A stretch of 64,000 bases of DNA. Origin: Paenibacillus elgii NBRC 100335 (GTDB lineage Bacteria; Bacillota; Bacilli; Paenibacillales; NBRC-103111). Under the pieces are notes generated by a model. That model was not told the origin of the DNA, searched no databases, and was given only the letters and a program-made list of their open reading frames with translations. A program made the position numbers and the translations under genes. This document shows positions 26,248 through 33,615 of this stretch, one piece after another. The DNA is taken from contig NZ_BIMB01000022.1 of the NCBI RefSeq assembly GCF_004000865.1, forward strand, positions 38,261 to 102,260, given 5' to 3'. Numbering within the stretch: position 1 is the first letter of the stretch; each line of letters begins with the position of its first letter.

Positions 26248-27912
26248 ATGAACAATTGGGTCAAAAAAGGGATGGGTCCGCTGGCAGCCGTCATGGCGCT
26301 GGGGACGGTGATCTCCGGATGCTCCGGCGGAGGCAGCGCTCCCGCCGACAAAGCGGCGGCGCCAAACGGAACGCAGACGCCGGCCGCCTCGTCATCGGAA
26401 CCGTGGAAAATCGGCAGCGAGCCGATCAGCTTCACGCTCTTCGGCAACTACGGCTGGTACACAATGCCGCCTTGGGGCAAAGACATATTCTCCAAGCAAG
26501 TACAAGAGCAGTACAAAATCAACATTACCGCCATTAACGCCGGGGGCAACGCGGAAGCCAAGCTGAGCACGATGATCGTGAGCAAGGACTTGCCCGACGT
26601 CATCTGGGGCGACCGCGACAAGTTCGAGCGGCTGCGCGAGAACGGCGTCCTCGTGCCGCTTGACCCGTATCTGGACAAATACCCGAACCTGAAAAAATGG
26701 GCAGGCGACGAAATCCTGAACATGCTGCGCTCCAAGGACGGCAAGCTGTACATGTTCCCGAACTGGTACACGAACAAGCCGACAGGCAATGCCGGCTACG
26801 TCGTCAACAAGAAAATTTACGAAGAGCTCGGCAAACCGAAGCTGGAAACGACCGACGACCTGTACAACTATCTGAAGCTCGTCAAAGAAAAATATCCGAA
26901 CATCATTCCGTTCGAACCCGGTCAGGCCAAAGAAGGCAAAGGCGTCGATCTGCTGTTCTCCGCCTTCGCCGAGAACAATCCGGCGAGCTACGCGGGAACG
27001 CTGCGCGCCGTGCCGAAGGACGGCAAATTTACGTCGATCTTCGCCGATCCGGTGTACAAGGAAGCGATGATCTTCGTCAACAAGCTGCACCGCGAGAAGC
27101 TGATGACGCAGGATGCGCTGACGCAAACGGTCGATCAGGTACGCGAAAAGCTCAACACCGGCCGTGTCGCCGTATATGCGGATATTACGGCTACCGACTA
27201 TGCTTCCAAAGCGGACGCCGAGCTTTCCAAGTCCGATCCGAATGCCGGCTACTTCATGATCTGGCCGATCCACAAGCCGGGGCTGGACAAGAACAAAATT
27301 ATGGTGGCCCACTACGACCGTCTGGGCTGGAACGCCGCCGCGATCACGGCGACGGCCAAGGACCCCGAGAAAATTTTTGCGGTGCTGGACTGGATGACAA
27401 GCCCGGACGGCATGCGTCAAATCGTATGGGGCCCGGAAGGCATGTATTGGAAAGGTCTGGATAGCGAAGGCTTGCCGAACTTGACGGACAAATTTTTCAG
27501 CGAGCCTGCGGAGCGCACGAAAAACATGAACGCGACGAACGACCTGCAATTCGTCGGCAACTCGACGTACAACGACAAAATCAAAGTGAAGGCCGAGCTC
27601 TCCTTGCCGGAAGAGAAGCGTTCTTGGGAAACGAAATACCAGGACGCCATTACCTGGAAGACGCATATGGACCTGACGGCGCTTCGCGGGATCGAGCCGC
27701 CGCAGGACAGCCCGGAAGGGATCATTCGCGAGCGCTGGATCGAGCTGTATAAGAAAGTCCGCGCCCAAGCGATTCTCGCCAAAAGCGAGCAAGAAGTCAT
27801 TGAAATCATCGACAAAGGCGAGAAAGACGCGCAAACGCTCGGCATCGAGAAGCTTAACGAGTATTTGACCAAACGCTGGAAGGAAAACGAAAAGAAAATG
27901 AAGAAGAAATAG
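26248..27912 (+). CDS. extracellular solute-binding lipoprotein (LipO/YtcQ-type)
   Basis: A 554-residue binding protein, larger than MalE-type proteins, as usual for the partner of LplB/YtcP permeases. The lipoprotein signal ends in VISGC with the lipidated cysteine at residue 25. The mature part contains LSTMIVSKDLPDVIWGDRDKFERL and KDGKLYMFPNWYTNKPTGNAGY, diagnostic of the family. The tail is Lys/Glu-rich. AAAGGGG precedes the ATG. It captures an oligosaccharide of unknown type at the cell surface; no glycoside hydrolase gene accompanies this operon. Confidence 0.93.
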   Translation: MNNWVKKGMGPLAAVMALGTVISGCSGGGSAPADKAAAPNGTQTPAASSSEPWKIGSEPISFTLFGNYGWYTMPPWGKDIFSKQVQEQYKINITAINAGGNAEAKLSTMIVSKDLPDVIWGDRDKFERLRENGVLVPLDPYLDKYPNLKKWAGDEILNMLRSKDGKLYMFPNWYTNKPTGNAGYVVNKKIYEELGKPKLETTDDLYNYLKLVKEKYPNIIPFEPGQAKEGKGVDLLFSAFAENNPASYAGTLRAVPKDGKFTSIFADPVYKEAMIFVNKLHREKLMTQDALTQTVDQVREKLNTGRVAVYADITATDYASKADAELSKSDPNAGYFMIWPIHKPGLDKNKIMVAHYDRLGWNAAAITATAKDPEKIFAVLDWMTSPDGMRQIVWGPEGMYWKGLDSEGLPNLTDKFFSEPAERTKNMNATNDLQFVGNSTYNDKIKVKAELSLPEEKRSWETKYQDAITWKTHMDLTALRGIEPPQDSPEGIIRERWIELYKKVRAQAILAKSEQEVIEIIDKGEKDAQTLGIEKLNEYLTKRWKENEKKMKKK

Positions 27913-27993
27913 TCCATGCGGACAAGGCAGGGTGCGCTCTCGGCGCACCTGCTTTCCATTTCAATCGAAGATCCAAGGCAGAGGAGGACCGAC

Positions 27994-28788
27994 ATGTACA
28001 AAGTGCTGATCGCAGACGATGAGACGCTGGATCTGGAAGGAATGAAGACGTTTATTCCTTGGGAGTCGCTTGGGATGGAGATTGTAGGCGCCGTGACGAA
28101 CGGGTTCTCCGCTTGCGAGCTGATCGAGACCCAGAAGATCGATGTGCTGGTCACCGACGTCAATATGCCCAACATGTCCGGACTCGAGCTGGCGAAGCGC
28201 GTGAAGGAACGGTTCCACGACGTGCGGATCATTTTTGTCAGCGGTTACAGAGATTTTCAATATGTGAAGGAAGCCCTGACCTTGCAAGCTTACAGCTACG
28301 TGCTGAAACCGATGAACGAGGACGAGCTCATTCAATCGCTTGAGCGTATCCGGCGGGATCTGGACGACGCCCGCAAGCGCGAGCAAGCGGAGCATGAGGT
28401 CCGGCAGATGCTGTCGGGCGGCGCAAAACCCGCCCCCTCTCCAGCTGTGGCCGCAGACGGGATGGGCAAAAACGGGAAGCTGATTCAAGAAATCATCGGC
28501 ATGATGCGCAGCGGACTGGATCAGCCGCTCACGCTGAAGGAAGTGGCGGATCAATTCTCGTTTTCGCCGAATTACCTCGGGCAAATTTTCAAGGAAGCGA
28601 CGGGCCAGACGTTCCATGAATATCTGGTCGCGCTGCGTATGGAAAAAGCCGGGGAGCTGCTGCGCGATCCGAAGCTGCGCATTTATGAGGTGGCTTATCG
28701 GGTCGGCTACCGCTATATCCCTTATTTCAGCAAGCAATTCAAAGAAACGTACCGGATGACTCCGCTGGAATTCCGCAATGGCCAATAG
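27994..28788 (+). CDS. response regulator, YesN/AraC type
   Basis: A 264-residue regulator. The receiver domain (residues 1-120) has the acidic pair DD at 8-9, phospho-acceptor Asp55 (VLVTDVNMPNMSG) and Lys in VLKPMNE. The C-terminal AraC-type DNA-binding domain (about 165-264) has two helix-turn-helix motifs (LKEVADQFSFSPNYLGQIFKEATG, and YEVAYRVGYRYIPYFSKQFKETY). It is shorter than typical YesN proteins of about 500 residues, which carry an extra middle domain. AGAGGAGG precedes the ATG. It overlaps the kinase gene by 11 bases and presumably activates this sugar-import operon. Confidence 0.93.
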   Translation: MYKVLIADDETLDLEGMKTFIPWESLGMEIVGAVTNGFSACELIETQKIDVLVTDVNMPNMSGLELAKRVKERFHDVRIIFVSGYRDFQYVKEALTLQAYSYVLKPMNEDELIQSLERIRRDLDDARKREQAEHEVRQMLSGGAKPAPSPAVAADGMGKNGKLIQEIIGMMRSGLDQPLTLKEVADQFSFSPNYLGQIFKEATGQTFHEYLVALRMEKAGELLRDPKLRIYEVAYRVGYRYIPYFSKQFKETYRMTPLEFRNGQ

Positions 28789-30631
28789 CCGATTCCGGTC
28801 CGTACTCCGCCGATCCCGTCGTAACACCGCTGCCGCTTCGGGGCCGGAAGCGCGGTACATACCCTTTGGGTACAAGCTGATGCTGTCCTATATGCTGCTT
28901 ACCTTGGTTCACGTCATCTTGTTCGGGTATTTGGCCAATTGGATCTTCGTGGATTCGGTCCGCAAGCAGACGAGCGAGAACGTTCAGGCGGCGCTGCGCC
29001 AAATGAAGGACAATATCGAATACCGGATGAAGGATACGGTTCGTCTGTCGGATATGATCTATTACGACGAGACGGTCGCTTCCCGGCTGCGAAGATTGAA
29101 CGAAGGCTACTACGGTTACGAATCGGTCACGCAATATTTGGAGCCCAAGTTCGATAGCGTCATCAAGGCGACGAACCACCGCATCTGGCTCGCCGTTTAT
29201 TTGCGGAACGAAACATTGCCTGAAATCTACTCGTTTTATAACGATTCGGACCCGCTGACCTATGCCGGCAAAAGCTATAACATGCTGTATTTGAAGCGGA
29301 TCGCCGACAACTCGTGGTATAAGGATTTTCCCCCGGAGCGTTACGGGGTCACCATGCAGTGGCAGCAGATTGACCGGGACGCCGAGTTCGGCAATATTTC
29401 GCTCCTGCGGCGGCTTGTGGATACGGCTTCCTTCGGACGCCAATTGGATTTCGGGTTCATGCGGCTAACCGTCAAGCTGACGGAGATGTTCGAAACCGTC
29501 TCTCCGGATTTCGGGGAAGGCACGTCGGTTCGGATTGAGGACGGGAAAGGACAGATTTTGTTCGAGCGGGGCGCTTGGACGGTGGGACGAATTGCCCAGG
29601 TCGGGGAAAGCAACTACTTGACGATTACCGAGCCGTTCCAAGATTTGGACTGGAAGCTTGTAGCCAGCATCCCGAAGGAATGGGTCGAGAAGGATGCGAA
29701 GAAAGTGAAGGTGCTGACCGCGGTCATCGGCTCGGCCAGCTTCCTGCTTTTTCTGGGCGTAGGCGGCTTCCTGTCGCGCTATTTCTCCAAGCGGGTGTCG
29801 CGCATTGTGAGGGTGCTTGATTCGTTCCGTCACGGCAGCTTCCATAAGCGGATACGCTTCAAGGGAAAGGATGAGTTCTCGACGATCTCGCAATCCATCA
29901 ACGCGATGGCGGAGCATATCGACGGGCTGATTCAACAGGTGTACGTAGCCGGCATCAAGAAGAAAGAAGCCGAGCTGGAATCGCTGCAGGCCCAGATCAA
30001 TCCGCATTTTCTGTACAATACGCTGTCCTCGATCAGCTTGCTGGCCAAGTTCGGGCAAGTCGAGCAATTGCACCGGATGGTCAGCAATCTGGCGCTGTTC
30101 TACCGGCTTTCGCTCAACGAAGGGCGCACCATTATTCCGGTAGCCAACGAGCTGGAGCAAGCGAAAGCCTATCTCGATATTCAAAAGGTGAAGTATACCG
30201 ACCGGCTGGACGTTCTGTTCGAGATCGAGCCGGAGCTGCTGCGCTACGAGATGGTCAAGCTGATTTTGCAGCCGTTCCTGGAAAATGTGCTGAAGCATGC
30301 CTGGACGGGCGACCGGGTGCATATCCGGGTAGCCGGGCGCCGGATCGGCGGTGATATCGAGTTCCGCATCATCGATGACGGCGTCGGGATGACGCCGGAC
30401 ACGCTGCGGCGCATCTCGCAGTTCGACGACGGCGAGGAAGTCGGGTACGGCATCCGCAACGTCCATCAACGGATCGAGCTGCATTACGGCAAGCCGTACG
30501 GCGTGAGCATGTACAGCAAACTGGGCATCGGAACGTCGGTGACGATCCGGCTGCCGTGCGTGCCGCGGACGGCGCCCTACGTATCCAGCCGGGCGGAACT
30601 GGGTGCCGGACGGCGCCCGGAGGAGGCGTGA
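28778..30631 (+). CDS. sensor histidine kinase, YesM type
   Basis: A 617-residue membrane kinase. The first helix lies near residues 35-55 and the second near 310-330, enclosing a roughly 255-residue extracellular sensor (Cache-like). A HAMP linker follows, then the His_kinase (LytS/YesM) domain with QINPHFLYNTL (phospho-His near residue 410) and an ATPase domain (DDGVGMTPDTL, GYGIRNVHQRIELHYG). The ATG lies inside the end of the YesN gene with only a weak ribosome site, so translation is coupled. It likely senses the sugar-loaded binding protein or the sugar and phosphorylates the YesN-type regulator. Confidence 0.92.
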   Translation: MANSRFRSVLRRSRRNTAAASGPEARYIPFGYKLMLSYMLLTLVHVILFGYLANWIFVDSVRKQTSENVQAALRQMKDNIEYRMKDTVRLSDMIYYDETVASRLRRLNEGYYGYESVTQYLEPKFDSVIKATNHRIWLAVYLRNETLPEIYSFYNDSDPLTYAGKSYNMLYLKRIADNSWYKDFPPERYGVTMQWQQIDRDAEFGNISLLRRLVDTASFGRQLDFGFMRLTVKLTEMFETVSPDFGEGTSVRIEDGKGQILFERGAWTVGRIAQVGESNYLTITEPFQDLDWKLVASIPKEWVEKDAKKVKVLTAVIGSASFLLFLGVGGFLSRYFSKRVSRIVRVLDSFRHGSFHKRIRFKGKDEFSTISQSINAMAEHIDGLIQQVYVAGIKKKEAELESLQAQINPHFLYNTLSSISLLAKFGQVEQLHRMVSNLALFYRLSLNEGRTIIPVANELEQAKAYLDIQKVKYTDRLDVLFEIEPELLRYEMVKLILQPFLENVLKHAWTGDRVHIRVAGRRIGGDIEFRIIDDGVGMTPDTLRRISQFDDGEEVGYGIRNVHQRIELHYGKPYGVSMYSKLGIGTSVTIRLPCVPRTAPYVSSRAELGAGRRPEEA

Positions 30632-30643
30632 GGGTGTTGAAAC

Positions 30644-30667
30644 GAGCTTCCCGTAGGGGGAAGCTTA
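30644..30667. terminator. weak hairpin between converging kinase and AbrB-like genes
   Basis: AGCTTCCC pairs with GGGGAAGCT across a short loop. The tails are only TATTTC and CGTTTC, so termination would be modest in either direction. Confidence 0.45.
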
Positions 30668-31075
30668 TTTCAATTGCTTGAGCAATTGGCTGACCCAGCC
30701 CTGCGATATGCCGACCAGGTTACCCCATTCGGCTTGCGAAGCGGACGGATACTGCTCCATCACCGCAGCCAGACGGAGCATCGTATCCTTGTTTCGTCTT
30801 CGTTTCGTTCCGGTTACCGATTCGTTATTCCAGTCCGACTCCTTTAAACAGGCCTTGCAGATAAAATGTCCGCGAAAAAAAACAAGCTGTTCGGTGGAGG
30901 AACAAAAAAGACATTCCTCCGCGCGGTATTTTCGGATCAGCACCTGCCTTTTTTCGTCATCGGCAAAAAATTCAATCGCATCGCCAAATTCTATATTCAA
31001 CGTTCGTTGCAGTTCAATCGGCAGATTAATGCGTCCCAGATGATCCAAATGTCGGACAATGCCCGTTTTTTTCAT
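30665..31075 (-). CDS. AbrB/SpoVT-type regulator with zinc ribbon and C-terminal helix-turn-helix
   Basis: A 136-residue regulator with three parts. Residues 1-50 form a swapped-hairpin AbrB DNA-binding domain (MKKTGIVRHLDHLGRINLPI). Residues about 57-80 carry CLFC and CKAC, a likely zinc ribbon. Residues 95-136 (LRLAAVMEQYPSASQAEWGN, then VGISQGWVSQLLKQL) look like a second helix-turn-helix. AbrB proteins with a zinc ribbon are common in Paenibacillaceae; the last domain is less usual. GGGAG lies ten bases before the ATG; the frame stays open upstream but without a ribosome site. It is divergent from the ECF sigma gene. Confidence 0.8.
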   Translation of the reverse strand: MKKTGIVRHLDHLGRINLPIELQRTLNIEFGDAIEFFADDEKRQVLIRKYRAEECLFCSSTEQLVFFRGHFICKACLKESDWNNESVTGTKRRRNKDTMLRLAAVMEQYPSASQAEWGNLVGISQGWVSQLLKQLK

Positions 31076-31275
31076 GATTCCCGAACTCCCATAACCTAGA
31101 ATAAGCTTAGTAGTGCGAATCCTCGTCAGAGAAAAGGATAAAAATGCCACCGTCAGCTTTCGGAGTTCCATTCCGTTATAGAAGTGATGGACCGCCTTCT
31201 CTCTGGACGCGAAAGACACGCTTTCTACTACATATAACGATCTATCCCGAGCAAATTTGACGAAAAATTTTACAA

Positions 31276-31292
31276 TAATAAGAAACTTATTA
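31276..31292. promoter_or_regulatory. palindrome between the AbrB-like and ECF sigma genes
   Basis: TAATAAG-AAA-CTTATTA is a perfect 7-bp inverted repeat in the AT-rich region between two divergent regulators. It is a candidate operator for either; there is no further evidence. Confidence 0.4.
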
Positions 31293-31348
31293 CATATCAT
31301 GTTCGTTCAAACAATTGTATATAAGAGAATGGTGTTGGAGGAATATAC

Positions 31349-31933
31349 ATGGAGCAATGGCTCACGTTCTTACGGAACAATTTCCATCACCTGGACAACT
31401 CATCTCAAGAATTGATCTATCATTCTTTTCGGGAACTGATCTATCACGACATATACTTTTTGTTCAGGGACCATGCCTTAGCCGAAGATGTTGTACAAGA
31501 ATCATTCTTAAAAGTGGTAGCGAAGGCGCCAAAACTTGAAAACACTGTAAATATGAAAGCTTGGCTCAAAAAAGTGGCCCGGAATACCGCTTACGATTGT
31601 TTTAAAAAAAACAAAAAATACCGGCATGTATCCGACCTGCAGCTCGTTAAAGACAGTGAACACTTTTCTCCAACCGAAGAACGTACAGTGGCCGATCAGG
31701 TGGAAGAAAAAATCCGTGACGAACTGCTTCACGAAGCCCTGAATCAATTGAATTTCAAATACAGGCAAGTATTGCTTTTATTCTACATCGAAGAAAAATC
31801 ATACCGGGAGATCGCGCAGGAATTGCAGATATCGGAACAAGCCCTCGCTCAAATCCTGACAAGGGCCCGCAAGAAATTGTTTTATTATTTCTCGAGAAAA
31901 TGGGTTGATCAAAATGAATCATTTAGACCATGA
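31349..31933 (+). CDS. ECF-type RNA polymerase sigma factor
   Basis: A 194-residue sigma-70 family protein. Region 2 includes YFLFRDHALAEDVVQESFLKV and AWLKKVARNTAYDCFKKNKKY (about residues 30-95). Region 4 is LNQLNFKYRQVLLLFYIEEKSYREIAQELQISEQALAQILTRARKKL-type helix-turn-helix (about 135-180). GGAGG lies before the ATG. The next gene overlaps by 20 bases and encodes a membrane protein with DUF4367, the usual place of an anti-sigma partner. The pair is visibly AT-richer than neighbouring genes, which hints at acquisition. Confidence 0.92.
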   Translation: MEQWLTFLRNNFHHLDNSSQELIYHSFRELIYHDIYFLFRDHALAEDVVQESFLKVVAKAPKLENTVNMKAWLKKVARNTAYDCFKKNKKYRHVSDLQLVKDSEHFSPTEERTVADQVEEKIRDELLHEALNQLNFKYRQVLLLFYIEEKSYREIAQELQISEQALAQILTRARKKLFYYFSRKWVDQNESFRP

Positions 31934-32699
31934 TGATCACAAGCTGAAGGAATTGTTACAACGAAACCATGCCCAAGTCGAAATCCCCGATGGCGCGGCG
32001 TCTTGGCAGCAAGTACAGCACAGGCTAACAAAGATCGGCCGCCGTAAAATGCTCGTCCGGCGCGTCAAGCTGACGGCTGCGATTATCGCCTGCTCCTTGG
32101 TCATTAACTTTTTTATGAATGACAACTTTCCTACATCCTATGCGAACATTGCCTCGCTGCTTAAAAAGGTTCAGGGCAATATCATTGAAATTTTTTACGA
32201 AGCGCCGCCGGCTCAGGACTCTACACACGCTAAAACAACAGCGCCGCCGGAAGAAAAGCTGCCGGCTTCGAATCACCCTGTCAGCAGCTTCGCTCCAGAG
32301 AAGACTAGTTTGGAAGAAGCAAAAAACAAGTTGGCCTTCCCTCTCTCGACTCCATCCTATGTACCTGAACAATTCAGGTTAGATGCCGTATTCATAACGA
32401 AGGAACCGGATGGAACGTATCATGATGTCTACTTGGAATACCTCGATGAGCATGGAGAGCTGTTAAAGATCAGTCAACGAAAAATCGAAGGAAAAACGGG
32501 GGCAATTAAAACCGATATTCATAGCGATTCCGGCGAATTTATTGACGTTTTTGTGGGAGAACATCCGGCGGTTTTATTCGCGGATCGGAATGGCAGCATA
32601 ACGAGCTTGGAATGGCTGACGAAAGACCGCATTAAAATCTATATCTCCGGACCGATTGCCAAAGAGGAGATTTTAAAGGTTGGAGCATCGTTACAGTGA
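31914..32699 (+). CDS. probable anti-sigma protein with DUF4367 domain
   Basis: A 261-residue single-pass membrane protein. A cytoplasmic N-terminus (residues 1-50) precedes one membrane helix (LTAAIIACSLVINFFMN, about 53-70), a Pro/Lys linker, and an extracytoplasmic DUF4367 domain from about 140 (LAFPLSTPSYVPEQFRLDAV). The start overlaps the sigma gene by 20 bases without a strong ribosome site, pointing to translational coupling. There is no zinc-finger motif in the N-terminus, so binding of the sigma factor is inferred from gene order. An in-frame TTG three codons upstream is possible. Confidence 0.75.
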   Translation: MNHLDHDDHKLKELLQRNHAQVEIPDGAASWQQVQHRLTKIGRRKMLVRRVKLTAAIIACSLVINFFMNDNFPTSYANIASLLKKVQGNIIEIFYEAPPAQDSTHAKTTAPPEEKLPASNHPVSSFAPEKTSLEEAKNKLAFPLSTPSYVPEQFRLDAVFITKEPDGTYHDVYLEYLDEHGELLKISQRKIEGKTGAIKTDIHSDSGEFIDVFVGEHPAVLFADRNGSITSLEWLTKDRIKIYISGPIAKEEILKVGASLQ

Positions 32700-32701
32700 G
32701 T

Positions 32702-32968
32702 AGCGAACAAGGGGGAAGCATCCCCCTGGAGCTTATTGAAAAAATGGTGAATTGAGGTAATAGAGGTGTACGAGGGGGTGGGGTATCTACTTCCGGTCAC
32801 TCTTGTCTGCAGGAAATTTTAATTGAAGCCGCTTAGCGGCGGGTATTTCCCGCAGACAAAGGCGAGCGCTATCGCTCCTCCAGTAGATACCCCACCTCCG
32901 TATGTATCTCTATTTTGTAAAAGCCCACTTTCTCAACACTCCGAAGGGGGAAGATCCCCCTGTTCGCT
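32702..32968. repeat. long imperfect inverted repeat (about 267 bp)
   Basis: The two halves mirror each other around about 32835. The ends are AGCGAACA (32702) and TGTTCGCT (to 32968). GGTGGGGTATCTACT (32777-32791) mirrors AGTAGATACCCCACC (32882-32896). TTGTCTGC (32803) mirrors GCAGACAA (to 32859). The centre is the palindrome GCCGCTTAGCGGC (32828-32840). Each arm also begins with its own AGGGGGA...TCCCCCT hairpin, and the right end runs into seven T. No gene lies inside. Confidence 0.75.
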
Positions 32969-32972
32969 TTTT

Positions 32973-33437
32973 TTAATCTGGAATGAGCAGGGTTGAGGAA
33001 TAACGAATACCTTCTTCCTTTGTGTTGCCGTAAGTAATCCAATGGGACGATTTCACCCGGTAATAATAGCCGCTCGAAACGGACAAATTGTCGACGGTCG
33101 TATTCATACGCGATGCCTTGTCCAGCTCCGCTCTCTCCCCTGTGTACACGTCCATCCATTCGCTTCCCGTCCAACGCTGTAAAACCAACTGGATGCCGAC
33201 CGTATCCACTCTACGGGTCGCAATGCTTTCCCCCCATAGACTTGCCTTCCCATTCCCGTTGTAACTTATGTAGGCAGAACCGTTTTCGAGGTAATTATAA
33301 TTGGGATCAAACGGGGTAAATGAAGTGACAACTTCCGGCGGTGGCGGCGTTTGAGCGGCCATAGCTTGTCCGGGAATTGCCAGAGCAATCGCAAGCGCGG
33401 CCATGATTACAGTTTTTGCGGCGGATGGTCTCAACAC
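32973..33437 (-). CDS. small secreted protein (DUF6147-like)
   Basis: A 154-residue exported protein. A signal peptide covers about residues 1-27 (AALAIALAIPGQAMA, predicted cleavage after AMA). The mature part is beta-rich: GSAYISYNGNGKASLWGES, IQLVLQRWTGSEWMDVYTGE and SSGYYYRVKSSHWITYGNTKE. This resembles small Bacillus secreted proteins of the DUF6147 kind; I am moderately sure of that name and know no function. Translation starts at GTG or the next TTG behind AGGGGGA. Its stop codon abuts the long inverted repeat. Confidence 0.7.
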   Translation of the reverse strand: MLRPSAAKTVIMAALAIALAIPGQAMAAQTPPPPEVVTSFTPFDPNYNYLENGSAYISYNGNGKASLWGESIATRRVDTVGIQLVLQRWTGSEWMDVYTGERAELDKASRMNTTVDNLSVSSGYYYRVKSSHWITYGNTKEEGIRYSSTLLIPD

Positions 33438-33545
33438 GGATTCCCCCTAAAAATTCGATTCATTATCCTTAACGCCTTATCTATAAAAAATCTAACGTTT
33501 TATTTTCATCGCCCCATCCCAGGCAACCCGAAACGCATGATAACG

Positions 33546-33583
33546 TTCAAAATGCCCGCTCCCGGCCGAACCGGGGGCGAGCT
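33546..33583 (-). terminator. terminator of the sigma/DUF4179 operon
   Basis: GCTCGCCCCCGG pairs with CCGGGAGCGGGC on the minus strand, followed by ATTTTG. It lies about 30 bases beyond the DUF4179 gene stop. Confidence 0.6.
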
Positions 33584-33615
33584 TCTGTATTGCTTTATCT
33601 TGGAAATTTACCAAG

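Noticed and set aside
26392..27948. 518-codon open frame on the minus strand across the solute-binding lipoprotein gene
   Set aside because: It mirrors a clear binding-protein gene codon for codon in a G+C-rich region, has no ribosome site, and its product (Arg/Val/Leu-rich) resembles no family.
31076..31300. 75-codon N-terminal extension of the AbrB-like protein
   Set aside because: The AbrB domain begins exactly at the ATG at 31075, which has a ribosome site; the extension is AT-rich intergenic sequence.
32702..32968. CRISPR-like or riboswitch interpretation of the repeat element
   Set aside because: There are no regularly spaced identical repeats and no cas genes; the symmetry is that of one long inverted repeat.
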